7,055 bases of DNA from Actinomycetes bacterium (GCA_021821705.1 JAKACE010000092.1:1-7055), one strand, 5' to 3'; positions 1 to 5,555 are shown, numbered from the stretch's first letter. Numbers and translations: made by a program. Notes: a model not told the origin generated them from the letters alone.

Positions 1-60
1 CGCGCTGGCCCACGGGCAACGACGCCGCCCGTCTTCGTTGTCGCTGGCGGTACTGGTCAC
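1..60 (-). CDS. 5' end of a divergent gene, possibly DNA-3-methyladenine glycosylase I (partial, runs off left edge)
   Basis: On the minus strand a GTG at 58-60 opens a frame that stays open to the window edge (20 codons). The peptide contains DGRRRCPWA about 10 residues in. A short polar leader followed by an R-C-x-W motif resembles the N-terminus of DNA-3-methyladenine glycosylase I (Tag), whose early Cys is a zinc ligand. Tag excises 3-methyladenine from alkylated DNA. Only 20 residues are visible, so the assignment is an inference. The frame is also open further upstream, with another GTG at 67-69 and a TTG at 97-99, and no strong Shine-Dalgarno separates the choices. If real, the gene is divergent from ilvA and the two share the region up to 128. 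A competing reading is a plus-strand gene tail ending in TGA at 110-112. Confidence 0.42.
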   Translation of the reverse strand, partial: MTSTASDNEDGRRRCPWASA

Positions 61-128
61 AGCACCCACAGAATTGACTGCCGCGCCGGGCCGCCGCAAG
101 CTGGAGGGGTGACGGTACCGGAGGGCGC
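61..128. promoter_or_regulatory. Short intergenic region upstream of ilvA, possible divergent promoter region
   Basis: This 68-bp stretch lies before the ilvA start. It contains TTGACT at 74-79, a 5/6 match to the consensus -35 hexamer on the plus strand. The hexamer 17 bp downstream (CAAGCT, 97-102) is a poor -10, so the promoter is not established. A purine-rich GGAGGGG at 103-109 is too far from the GTG at 129 to be its ribosome binding site. No attenuator or leader peptide is evident. Confidence 0.25.
120..125 (+). promoter_or_regulatory. Ribosome binding site candidate for ilvA
   Basis: GGAGGG ends only 3 nt before the GTG at 129, which is closer than usual. The GTG is nevertheless the first standard start after an in-frame TGA at 75-77, and it places the conserved N-terminus of the enzyme at the expected distance. 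The tight spacing may indicate modest translation efficiency. Confidence 0.4.
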
Positions 129-1343
129 GTGCAGCTCGTAGGCCTCGGCGACATCGAGAGCGCAGCCCGGCGCCTCGACGGCGTGCTGCGCCCGACGACA
201 GCTCTGGCGTCCGGTGCCCTTTCGAAGATCTGCGGGCGCCCGGTGTACGTCAAACCCGAGCACTTCCAACGGACGGGCTCGTTCAAGATCCGGGGCGCCT
301 ACAACAAGGTCTCGGTCGTGGCAGCCGAAGGTGGGACCGGCGAGGTGGTGGCGGCATCGGCCGGCAACCATGCCCAGGGGGTGGCCCTGGCGGCATCGTT
401 GTGCGGCCTGCGCTCGACTGTCTTCATGCCGGCAGGCGCCTCGCTGCCCAAGGTGGAGGCGACCCGAGGTTACGGGGCACGGGTCCTGTTCGAGGAAGGC
501 AACGTCGACGACGCCATCAGAGCCGCCCGGGAGTACGCCCTCGCCCACGGGGCCTGCTACGTGCCGCCCTTCGACGACAGCCTGGTTATCGCCGGCCAGG
601 GCACGATAGGGCTCGAACTGGCCGCCGAGGTGCCCGAAGCCGAGGCCGTCGTGGTCCCGGTCGGAGGTGGGGGTCTCCTGGCCGGTGTGGCAGCAGGCCT
701 GGGGGGCGCCGGCAGCAAGGCCCGCATCATCGGGGTGGAGGCCGCCGGTGCCGCCCCGATGGTGGCCGCTCTCGGGGCGAAGCGGGCGGTCGAGCTGGCC
801 TCAGTGGACACCATGGCCGACGGCATAGCGGTGCGCAGCGTCTCGGACCTGACGCTGGCCCATGCCCGCGAACTGGTGGACGAGGTCGTCACGGTCGACG
901 AGGAGGAGATCAGCCGGGCCGTCCTCCTGCTGCTCGAACGCTGCAAGTGGGTGGTCGAGCCGGCCGGTGCCGCCTCCCTCGCCGCCGTGCTCGCCGGCCG
1001 GGCGCCGGGTGACGGCCCGGTCGTGGTGGTCGCCTCGGGAGGCAACGTCGACCCGTTGCTGCTCACCAGACTGGTGGAGCACGGCCTCACGGCCGCAGGG
1101 CGCTACCTGACGGTTCGGGTGGTCCTGGCTGACAGGCCCGGTGCCCTTGCCTCCCTCACTGCGGCCATCCGGGACCTCGGCATCAACCTCCTCACGGTGG
1201 AGCACCGCCGGTCCGGCGCACCCGTTGGCGTCAACGAGGCCGAGGTCATGGTCACCCTGGAAACTCGCGACCCTGCCCAAAGGGACCAGGCCGTGCCTTC
1301 GCTGCGGGCGCAGGGCTTTCGCGCCGAAGCCTACCGGGGCTGA
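129..1343 (+). CDS. ilvA: Threonine ammonia-lyase (threonine dehydratase), short form with one C-terminal ACT domain
   Basis: PLP enzyme that deaminates L-threonine to 2-oxobutanoate and ammonia, the first committed step to isoleucine; it often also acts on serine. It is cytosolic. The 404-residue product has the fold-type II PLP core at about 1-320. The Schiff-base lysine is K53 in GSFKIRGAYN, the substrate/cofactor Asn loop is ASAGNHAQG (76-84), the phosphate-binding glycine loop is VGGGGLLAG (178-186), and the cofactor-ring serine is in ASGGN (302-306). Residues about 326-404 form a single ACT domain beginning LTVRVVLADRPGALASL. One ACT domain and a length near 400 match the short form, not the E. 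coli-type IlvA of about 510 residues with two ACT-like repeats. The ACT domain suggests allosteric control by an amino acid, but which one cannot be told. Biosynthetic (IlvA) and catabolic (TdcB-like) roles are not separable from this sequence; no other ilv genes are visible. The next gene downstream is convergent, so transcription probably ends in the following spacer. Confidence 0.95.
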   Translation: MQLVGLGDIESAARRLDGVLRPTTALASGALSKICGRPVYVKPEHFQRTGSFKIRGAYNKVSVVAAEGGTGEVVAASAGNHAQGVALAASLCGLRSTVFMPAGASLPKVEATRGYGARVLFEEGNVDDAIRAAREYALAHGACYVPPFDDSLVIAGQGTIGLELAAEVPEAEAVVVPVGGGGLLAGVAAGLGGAGSKARIIGVEAAGAAPMVAALGAKRAVELASVDTMADGIAVRSVSDLTLAHARELVDEVVTVDEEEISRAVLLLLERCKWVVEPAGAASLAAVLAGRAPGDGPVVVVASGGNVDPLLLTRLVEHGLTAAGRYLTVRVVLADRPGALASLTAAIRDLGINLLTVEHRRSGAPVGVNEAEVMVTLETRDPAQRDQAVPSLRAQGFRAEAYRG

Positions 1344-1458
1344 CTCGCTGCGCATACCGCTCGGCGCCCAGATCCTGGGTAGCGCAGATGACGGTGCCAG
1401 GCTGCTCGGGGTTGTAGCGGAAACGACCGGGGAGAAGGCCCGCGCCGGTCGCGGTCAT
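1252..1458 (-). CDS. Doubtful 68-residue ORF antisense to the ilvA 3' end
   Basis: ATG at 1456-1458 is preceded by GGAAGG five bases upstream. The frame runs 68 codons and overlaps the last 92 bp of ilvA on the opposite strand. In the non-overlapping part about 80% of codons end in G or C, and the peptide (RFRYNPEQPGTVICATQDLG and following) looks less low-complexity than most antisense frames here. It would lie downstream of csp in the same direction. I do not recognise it. The tail over ilvA is rich in Pro, Ala and Arg, as chance frames in GC-rich DNA are. A spurious ORF or a decayed gene remnant is more likely than a working gene. Confidence 0.15.
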   Translation of the reverse strand: MTATGAGLLPGRFRYNPEQPGTVICATQDLGAERYAQRVSPGRLRRESPAPAAKARPGPFGQGREFPG

Positions 1459-1507
1459 GAAGCCCTTCCAGGTCCGCTCGCCTGAGGGAGAGGTCGCCGG
1501 GTACCTC

Positions 1508-1535
1508 CGGGCACCGGAGATAGCTCCGGTGCCCG
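1508..1535. terminator. Candidate bidirectional terminator hairpin between convergent ilvA and csp
   Basis: A perfect 12-bp inverted repeat (arms 1508-1519 and 1524-1535, CGGGCACCGGAG in the left arm) closes a 4-nt loop, ATAG. It sits about 165 nt after the ilvA stop and about 75 nt after the csp stop, where two convergent transcripts should end. Neither strand has a T-tract after the stem, so this is not a canonical intrinsic terminator. U-less hairpin terminators have been proposed in high-GC actinobacteria, so position and strength are the main support. Confidence 0.5.
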
Positions 1536-1553
1536 TGCCCTGAAGGCCACTGC

Positions 1554-1572
1554 TGCCTTGTCTTCTAAGGCA
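1554..1572. other. Secondary small hairpin in the ilvA-csp spacer
   Basis: TGCCTT (1554-1559) and AAGGCA (1567-1572) pair perfectly around a 7-nt loop, 38 nt after the csp stop codon on the minus strand. On its own the 6-bp stem is weak. Together with the 12-bp hairpin at 1508-1535 it could form a two-stem 3' end for the csp mRNA. Confidence 0.3.
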
Positions 1573-1609
1573 CGTAGCATTCAATCCGGCGAAGGTAACT
1601 GCCAACGGG

Positions 1610-1813
1610 TTAGACGGCGCGAACGTTTACTGCCTGCAGGCCCTTGGGGCCCTGGCTGGTCTCGTAGTCGACCTTTTGGCCTTCGTCAAGATTGCGGTAA
1701 CCCTCGCCGACGATGGCAGTGAAATGCACGAACACGTCGGGGCCACCTGCATCCTGGGTGATGAAGCCGAAGCCCTTCTCACCGTTAAACCATTTTACGG
1801 TGCCAGTTGCCAT
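1610..1813 (-). CDS. Cold-shock protein of the CspA family
   Basis: A 67-residue single cold-shock domain, the usual length for the family. It starts [10 protein letters not shown] and carries RNP1 (KGFGFI, 13-18) and RNP2 (VFVHF, 27-31), the aromatic motifs that stack on single-stranded nucleic acid. The C-terminal part has the usual [10 protein letters not shown] segment. Such proteins bind single-stranded RNA and DNA in the cytoplasm and melt RNA secondary structure during cold shock or as constitutive chaperones. The ATG at 1811-1813 is fixed by a near-perfect Shine-Dalgarno 9 nt upstream. The gene stands alone: convergent with ilvA on its 3' side and separated from the AIR-synthase-like gene by 290 bp. 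The long structured leader upstream suggests post-transcriptional control. Which of the organism's csp paralogues it represents cannot be decided. Confidence 0.97.
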   Translation of the reverse strand: MATGTVKWFNGEKGFGFITQDAGGPDVFVHFTAIVGEGYRNLDEGQKVDYETSQGPKGLQAVNVRAV

Positions 1814-1822
1814 GACGATCCC

Positions 1823-1830
1823 CCTCCTTT
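1823..1830 (-). promoter_or_regulatory. Strong ribosome binding site of csp
   Basis: On the minus strand AAAGGAGG lies 9 nt before the csp ATG, an almost full match to the anti-Shine-Dalgarno complement. It is unusually strong compared with the other genes in this window, consistent with a highly translated small protein. Confidence 0.85.
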
Positions 1831-1844
1831 CTTGGCCTTAATTC

Positions 1845-1884
1845 GACCCGGGGATCACGGGTCTCGGCCTGGCTCTCACGAGCC
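1845..1884 (-). promoter_or_regulatory. Two stem-loops in the csp 5' leader
   Basis: Read on the minus strand, the leader contains two perfect hairpins in series. The first is GGCTC-GTGA-GAGCC (1871-1884), a 5-bp stem with a GNRA-type tetraloop. The second is GACCCG-TGATCCC-CGGGTC (1845-1863), a 6-bp stem with a 7-nt loop. The second ends 14 nt before the Shine-Dalgarno. Cold-shock mRNAs in well-studied bacteria have long leaders whose folding controls translation by temperature. A similar role here is inference. Confidence 0.4.
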
Positions 1885-1917
1885 GGAGGGACATCATCCG
1901 AAACACCTTGTCCAGCT

Positions 1918-1933
1918 GCCCTCAAGCCCTCAA
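1918..1933. repeat. Tandem 8-bp direct repeat at the predicted csp transcription start
   Basis: GCCCTCAA occurs twice back to back on the plus strand (1918-1925 and 1926-1933), reading TTGAGGGC twice on the csp strand. The second unit overlaps the candidate -10 element and the first covers the expected start point. It could be an operator or a chance duplication. Confidence 0.5.
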
Positions 1934-1937
1934 TGTA
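1932..1937 (-). promoter_or_regulatory. Candidate -10 element for csp
   Basis: TACATT on the minus strand, preceded by TG one base upstream, fits an extended -10-like hexamer (TAnnnT). No good -35 is seen at 16-18 bp. Transcription would begin near 1925, giving a leader of about 110 nt. This is the best -10 match I found in the 290-bp stretch between csp and the next gene. Confidence 0.35.
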
Positions 1938-1965
1938 ACACGCCGGGACGGCCTGTGCTAGCCCC

Positions 1966-1979
1966 CGCCGGCGCCGGCG
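1966..1979. repeat. 14-bp perfect GC palindrome upstream of the csp promoter
   Basis: CGCCGGCGCCGGCG is its own reverse complement and lies about 30 bp upstream of the candidate -10. The position would suit a regulator-binding site just beyond the -35 region. It is pure G/C in a GC-rich genome, so chance is a real alternative. Confidence 0.4.
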
Positions 1980-2030
1980 CCACCAGCAGGCTCCGCGGGC
2001 AACATAGTGCACTTTGCCTGCCAAGTTGCA

Positions 2031-2062
2031 GCCAGGGCGCCCAAGGCCCTTGCCACCCTGGC
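2031..2062 (-). terminator. Candidate terminator hairpin after the AIR-synthase-like gene
   Basis: Arms GCCAGGG (2031-2037) and CCCTGGC (2056-2062) pair over 7 bp. The interior contains a second self-complementary segment, CAAGGCCCTTG (2042-2052). The structure begins about 40 nt beyond the stop codon at 2104 in the direction of transcription. It lacks a T-tract, so the support is position and pairing only. Confidence 0.3.
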
Positions 2063-2103
2063 CGGGGGACAGCGCTCCGTCCGCTCCCGCTCGGCTCAGA
2101 GCT

Positions 2104-3177
2104 CTAGGCTCCGGCCCAGGAGGCGAAGGCGGCCCAGAAGGGGTCGGGCCCACCGGGGCCAACGACATCCGCGCCACCCACGGCTGTCACGCGCTGACCG
2201 TCGTCGAGCTCGACCAGCTCGCCCACGACAGCTGCCGGTATGCCCGACTCAGCGAAGGCGTCCACCAGCTCCTGGCTGCGCTCGGGCACCACGGTCGCCA
2301 CCAACGTGCCCTCCGAGATGGCCCGGAACGGGTCGATGCCGACGTGGTCGCACACGTCCCTCACCGCCGCTGGCACCGGCAGCGCCGACAGGTCCGCCCG
2401 CAACCCCGTGCCCGAGGCGTTGGCCACCTCGAACAGGGCGCCGACCACACCCCCCTCGGTGGCGTCGTGCATCGAGGTGACCCCGTTGCGACGCAAGCCG
2501 AAGGCGCTGGCGAGCCGGCAATCCGGGACCACCGTCATTTTGTCGAACAACCCCGAGGCTGCCTCGACAGTTGCCGTACCGAGGGCTCGAGCCAAACGAT
2601 CGGGAAAGGCCACAGCAAACAATGCGGTGGCTTCTATCGCCGGGCCTTTGGTGACAACGATGACATCGCCGGGCCGGCCCATTCGGGGAGTCACATAGGC
2701 ATCCTGGGCACCCAGGGCCATGCAGGTCGCACCCCCTACCATCGGCCAGGTGCAGCCGTCGTAGCGTGCCGTGTGGCCGCCCACCACTGCGATGCCCAAG
2801 TCCTCGCATGCCCCCGAGAAGGCTTCCCAGAGCTTGGCCAGGTCCTCGTCCCCGGCATCGGGGGGCAGGTTGAGGTCCACGGTCATCCAGCGCGGCGCCA
2901 AACCGCTGGTGGCTGCGTCGGAGGCCAGGATGTGGACGGCGAACCACGCCGCCCGCTCCCACCCGAAGTCCGGGACGACGAACACCGGGTCGCACGTGAC
3001 GGCCATCACCTGGCCGGGCGCCACGGACACGATCCCGACGTCGACCCCCGGGTACGGCCCCACCAGTACAGCGTCGTCGGCAGCCCCAAGCCGACGCATG
3101 ACCACCTGCTCGAACACTCCCGATGAGATCTTGCCCGTCGCCGGCAGGCCGGCCTTGCCCATCGAAGCAGCTTGCAC
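2104..3177 (-). CDS. AIR-synthase-superfamily protein, HypE-like (PurM fold), substrate unknown
   Basis: A 357-residue protein of the PurM/HypE/ThiL/SelD ATP-binding superfamily, closest by motif to the HypE-like group (COG0309 type). The PurM N-terminal domain is at about 35-165, with LVGPYPGVDVGIV (38-50), a DPV motif (63-65) and HILASDAATSG (82-92), the usual nucleotide- and metal-binding segments. VVGGHT (131-136) follows. The C-terminal PurM domain contains HDATEGGV (237-244), a hallmark motif. True HypE ends in a Pro-Arg-x-Cys tail that carries the thiocarbamate; this protein ends WAGA with no terminal Cys, so it should not do HypE chemistry, and no hydrogenase genes are nearby. I chose the GTG at 3175-3177 because GGAGGT lies 4 nt upstream; an ATG five codons later is possible but badly spaced, and the longer upstream frame is low-complexity. 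The substrate is unknown; ATP-dependent activation of a small molecule is the family expectation. Confidence 0.85.
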   Translation of the reverse strand: MQAASMGKAGLPATGKISSGVFEQVVMRRLGAADDAVLVGPYPGVDVGIVSVAPGQVMAVTCDPVFVVPDFGWERAAWFAVHILASDAATSGLAPRWMTVDLNLPPDAGDEDLAKLWEAFSGACEDLGIAVVGGHTARYDGCTWPMVGGATCMALGAQDAYVTPRMGRPGDVIVVTKGPAIEATALFAVAFPDRLARALGTATVEAASGLFDKMTVVPDCRLASAFGLRRNGVTSMHDATEGGVVGALFEVANASGTGLRADLSALPVPAAVRDVCDHVGIDPFRAISEGTLVATVVPERSQELVDAFAESGIPAAVVGELVELDDGQRVTAVGGADVVGPGGPDPFWAAFASWAGA

Positions 3178-3181
3178 TTTT

Positions 3182-3187
3182 ACCTCC
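3182..3187 (-). promoter_or_regulatory. Ribosome binding site that sets the GTG start of the AIR-synthase-like gene
   Basis: GGAGGT on the minus strand, followed by AAAA and then GTG. This spacing is ideal for the GTG at 3175-3177 and too long (19 nt) for the ATG at 3160-3162, so it decides the start. Confidence 0.75.
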
Positions 3188-3195
3188 GATTTGTG

Positions 3196-3221
3196 CGTCC
3201 CAGGCTGTTGCCCGTCCCAGG
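3196..3221. repeat. 9-bp direct repeat just upstream of the AIR-synthase-like gene
   Basis: CGTCCCAGG occurs at 3196-3204 and again at 3213-3221, a period of 17 bp. On the gene's strand this is CCTGGGACG twice, ending 8 bp before the Shine-Dalgarno. Two same-oriented copies in a leader could bind a regulator. No convincing promoter was found around them. Confidence 0.5.
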
Positions 3222-3265
3222 TTTGACGGCCGGGCCCATTGCACGGCAGGGGCATTGGTCCTGGT

Positions 3266-3289
3266 TCGCCGGGGCAAGGGTGCCGGCGA
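3266..3289 (-). terminator. Candidate hairpin downstream of uvrD2
   Basis: TCGCCGG (3266-3272) and CCGGCGA (3283-3289) form a perfect 7-bp stem with a 10-nt loop, about 60 nt past the uvrD2 stop. No T-tract follows. It may mark the end of the uvrD2 transcript, which would make the AIR-synthase-like gene a separate unit. The rest of the 170-bp spacer shows only the direct repeat and the ribosome binding site. Confidence 0.25.
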
Positions 3290-3347
3290 GGCCCTCGTCC
3301 CGGGCCCACCGCTGCCCGCCCCCAACCGGTGCCGGGAGCCGTGCTGC

Positions 3348-5456
3348 TCAGGCGAGCACCTGTGCGGCCTGCTGCGCCCAGTCCCCGCTCAGGCCGACAC
3401 CTGCCGTACCCTCGACTGCGCCCGCCGTGGTGGGGCGGTGGGCGAGCAGCCGAAGTAGGCCGTTGTCAGTCAGCACCCTGTCGAGCGGGCAACCGGCGGC
3501 CTCCGCCGCCCTCGCCGCCAGGGCCACCAGAGCCCTGGCTCTCTCCCCCGAGGGCCCGGGGGCGGTGACGGCGCAGCGGGCACAGGCTCCCACCCTCCGG
3601 GCGGCAAGACCCCTCAGAGCCGAGGCGCAGTACGGGCAGGAGCCGGCCGGCCGGTCGCCGTTGCGGTGGGCTGGTCCCGGCGCATTGCCGCCACGGTCCT
3701 GGGGGCGCCGGTGCCCGGCTCCTGTCCAGCGGGACGGACGAGGCCCGCTCCCCGCCCCGCCAGCCTCCTGCGCCTCGCCCAGCCCGAGCAGGTCAAGGAA
3801 CGGGCTCGGCTTGTTGGCCCAGCCCCGCTGGTTTGAGGAAGCCCAGGTGAGGTACAGCTCGCGCCGCGCCCTCGTCACGCCCACGTGCAACAGCCTCTCC
3901 TCCTCGGCCAGCTCGGCAGGATTGGTAGCGAAAGCCGAGGGCAGGGCTCCGTCTGTGAGGCCGACCACGAACACGACGTCCCACTCCAGTCCCTTCGAAC
4001 GGTGCAGGGTCGACAGGGTCACGCCGGGCCTCTGGGGCCCACGGGTGCTGCGTGCCAAGGCGTTGACCTCGCCGAGCAGGGACGATGCGTCGGCCTGGGC
4101 GGCGCCAGGCAGGGACCGTACCAGCTCGGACAGAGCCTGCCAGGACTCCCACCTGGCCCGGGCCGCTCCCATGCTCTCGGGCGGCCTGTCAGGGTCGAAG
4201 CCCGCTCTGGCCAGCAACTGGTCCACCAGAGCCAGTCCGGGCTCCGTCGGGGCCGAGCGGGCCTTGCGCCCGAAGGGCACCAGCACCTCCCGGACCTCCT
4301 CCCGGTCGAAGAACGTCGTGTCCTCTGCGACGACCGTGGGCACTCCAGCCCTGGCGAAGGCCGCCTCCAGACGGGCCTGGGTGGCGTTGAAACGGTACAG
4401 GACCGCCACCTCGGTCGGGGCCGTGCCTGAGGCAATGGAGCGGCCTGCCGCTCGGGCGACCCAGGCGGCCTCCCCCTCCTCGCTGGACAGGGGCACGACC
4501 CGGGGAGGACGTCCGCCCCGGCGGGTCGCGACCAGCGGGCGTACGAGGCGCTGACGAGCCACCCTGTTGGCTACGTCGAGGATGGGGGGCACGGAGCGGT
4601 AGTTGCGGGTCAGGTCGAAGACGTGCGCCCCCGGGTAACGACGGCTGAAGCCCGTCAGGTAGGTGGGATCGGCCCCCTTCCAAGCGTATATGGCCTGCCG
4701 GGGATCGCCCACCACGCAGACGTCCCTGCGCCCACCGAGCACGGCGTCGAGGAAGCGCTGCTGGGCCGGGTCGGTGTCTTGGTACTCGTCGACCGTGATG
4801 TGCGCCCACCCGGAGCGCACCGTCGTGGCGACCTCGATGTCGTCGAGCAGTTGGGCGGCGATGTCCAGCAGGTCGGCGAAGTCCACCTGCGCCGCACGCT
4901 GCTTGCGGGCCTCGTAGGCAACCCAAGCGGTCGTGACGTCCCGGGCGTCCCACGAAGCGTGGCGTCCTGCCAACTGCGCCGCCGCGCTGTAGCCCTCCAG
5001 GTCGACCAACCTGCTGCGGGCCCAGCTCACCTCGTCTGAGAGGTCACGCACCTCGGCCGACGACGGCTCGCGCCCTAGCACGGACCTCGCCGCCTCCCTC
5101 CAGTACCGCCATGCCGCCCCGTCGGCCAGCACGACCGGCACCGTCCCCGGCCGGCCGGTGCTCGACCAGTGGGCGCGGGCCACGCGAAGGGCGGCGGCAT
5201 GGAAGGTGAGGGCGCTCACACCACCGGCACCAAGGCTGTTCAACCTCTCGCCGAGCTCTGCTGCCGCCTTGCGTGAGTGGGTCACGGCCAGGGCCTCACC
5301 CGCCGAGACCGCCCCGCTGGCCACAGCGTACGCAAGCCGGTGGGTGACCGTACGGGTCTTGCCCGTCCCGGCCCCGGCGATGATGCACACCGGACCGCTC
5401 ACAGCCAGGGCCGCCGCCCTCTGCTCGTCGTCCAGGTCGGCAAGCAGACGGTGCAC
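3348..5456 (-). CDS. uvrD2: ATP-dependent DNA helicase UvrD2 (superfamily 1A) with tetracysteine and HRDC-like tail
   Basis: A 702-residue SF1A 3'-to-5' helicase/translocase acting in DNA repair. The motifs are in order: Walker A AGAGTGKT (27-34), Ia AVTHSRKAA (57-65), Walker B VDEYQD (222-227), III VVGDPRQAIYAWKGA (248-262), IV LTRNYRS (282-288), V TLHRSKGLEWD (483-493) and VI LLHVGVTRAR (522-531). After the core comes a flexible Gly/Pro/Arg-rich linker (about 562-606). A zinc-type tetracysteine follows, C607-x2-C610-x14-C625-x2-C628, and then an HRDC-like helical region (about 635-700). Core plus tetracysteine plus HRDC is the actinobacterial UvrD2 architecture described in mycobacteria, where the cysteine module is needed for duplex unwinding. 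The GTG at 5454-5456 is the only standard start after an in-frame TGA at 5514-5516, and it places LDDEQR at the normal distance before Walker A. No strong Shine-Dalgarno precedes it. The ABC1 kinase lies 127 bp upstream on the same strand. Confidence 0.93.
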   Translation of the reverse strand: MHRLLADLDDEQRAAALAVSGPVCIIAGAGTGKTRTVTHRLAYAVASGAVSAGEALAVTHSRKAAAELGERLNSLGAGGVSALTFHAAALRVARAHWSSTGRPGTVPVVLADGAAWRYWREAARSVLGREPSSAEVRDLSDEVSWARSRLVDLEGYSAAAQLAGRHASWDARDVTTAWVAYEARKQRAAQVDFADLLDIAAQLLDDIEVATTVRSGWAHITVDEYQDTDPAQQRFLDAVLGGRRDVCVVGDPRQAIYAWKGADPTYLTGFSRRYPGAHVFDLTRNYRSVPPILDVANRVARQRLVRPLVATRRGGRPPRVVPLSSEEGEAAWVARAAGRSIASGTAPTEVAVLYRFNATQARLEAAFARAGVPTVVAEDTTFFDREEVREVLVPFGRKARSAPTEPGLALVDQLLARAGFDPDRPPESMGAARARWESWQALSELVRSLPGAAQADASSLLGEVNALARSTRGPQRPGVTLSTLHRSKGLEWDVVFVVGLTDGALPSAFATNPAELAEEERLLHVGVTRARRELYLTWASSNQRGWANKPSPFLDLLGLGEAQEAGGAGSGPRPSRWTGAGHRRPQDRGGNAPGPAHRNGDRPAGSCPYCASALRGLAARRVGACARCAVTAPGPSGERARALVALAARAAEAAGCPLDRVLTDNGLLRLLAHRPTTAGAVEGTAGVGLSGDWAQQAAQVLA

Positions 5457-5495
5457 CGGACCATCATGGCGGGCCCCACCGACGCGTCGGCCTGG

Positions 5496-5524
5496 AGGGT
5501 ACCTCGGCTCCGCTCAGCCATCGA
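5496..5524 (-). promoter_or_regulatory. Weak candidate promoter for uvrD2
   Basis: On the minus strand TCGATG (5519-5524) and TACCCT (5496-5501) are separated by exactly 17 bp. Each matches three of six consensus bases, with the conserved TAnnnT in the -10. The start would be near 5489, about 33 nt before the GTG. This is a pattern match only, in a 127-bp gap that could equally be transcribed through from the kinase gene. Confidence 0.25.
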
Positions 5525-5555
5525 GCCCGGACCGGGCAGCGGGCCGCTCCCTACT

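Noticed and set aside
2..112. Plus-strand open frame from the left edge ending in TGA at 110-112, as the tail of a gene upstream of ilvA
   Set aside because: The 36 residues are low-complexity (Arg, Ala, Pro, Leu) with no recognisable motif, and the minus-strand reading of the same bases gives a Tag-like N-terminus. Not excluded, but less likely.
57..548. 163-codon minus-strand frame across the ilvA 5' half
   Set aside because: Antisense to the conserved catalytic core of ilvA; Gly/Arg/His-rich and unrecognisable, as expected of stop-poor shadow frames in GC-rich DNA.
1344..1609. tRNA, riboswitch or small structured RNA in the ilvA-csp spacer
   Set aside because: No TΨC-like GGTTCGA box or cloverleaf, and no downstream gene for a riboswitch to control, since both flanking genes end here. 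Only two hairpins are seen.
2014..3126. 370-codon plus-strand frame antisense to the AIR-synthase-like gene
   Set aside because: His/Arg/Gly-rich with no family motifs, while the opposite strand encodes a clear PurM-fold protein with a good ribosome binding site.
2104..3177. Assignment as hydrogenase maturation factor HypE
   Set aside because: No C-terminal Pro-Arg-x-Cys and no hydrogenase or other hyp genes in the window.
3178..3309. 44-codon N-terminal extension of the AIR-synthase-like protein
   Set aside because: The extension is Gly/Pro/Arg-rich, lies upstream of a well-placed GGAGGT, and is unlike the family, whose members start shortly before the GKI segment.
3172..4554. 460-codon plus-strand frame antisense to uvrD2
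   Set aside because: Ser/Arg/Ala/Pro-rich low-complexity translation; the minus strand carries conserved helicase motifs throughout.
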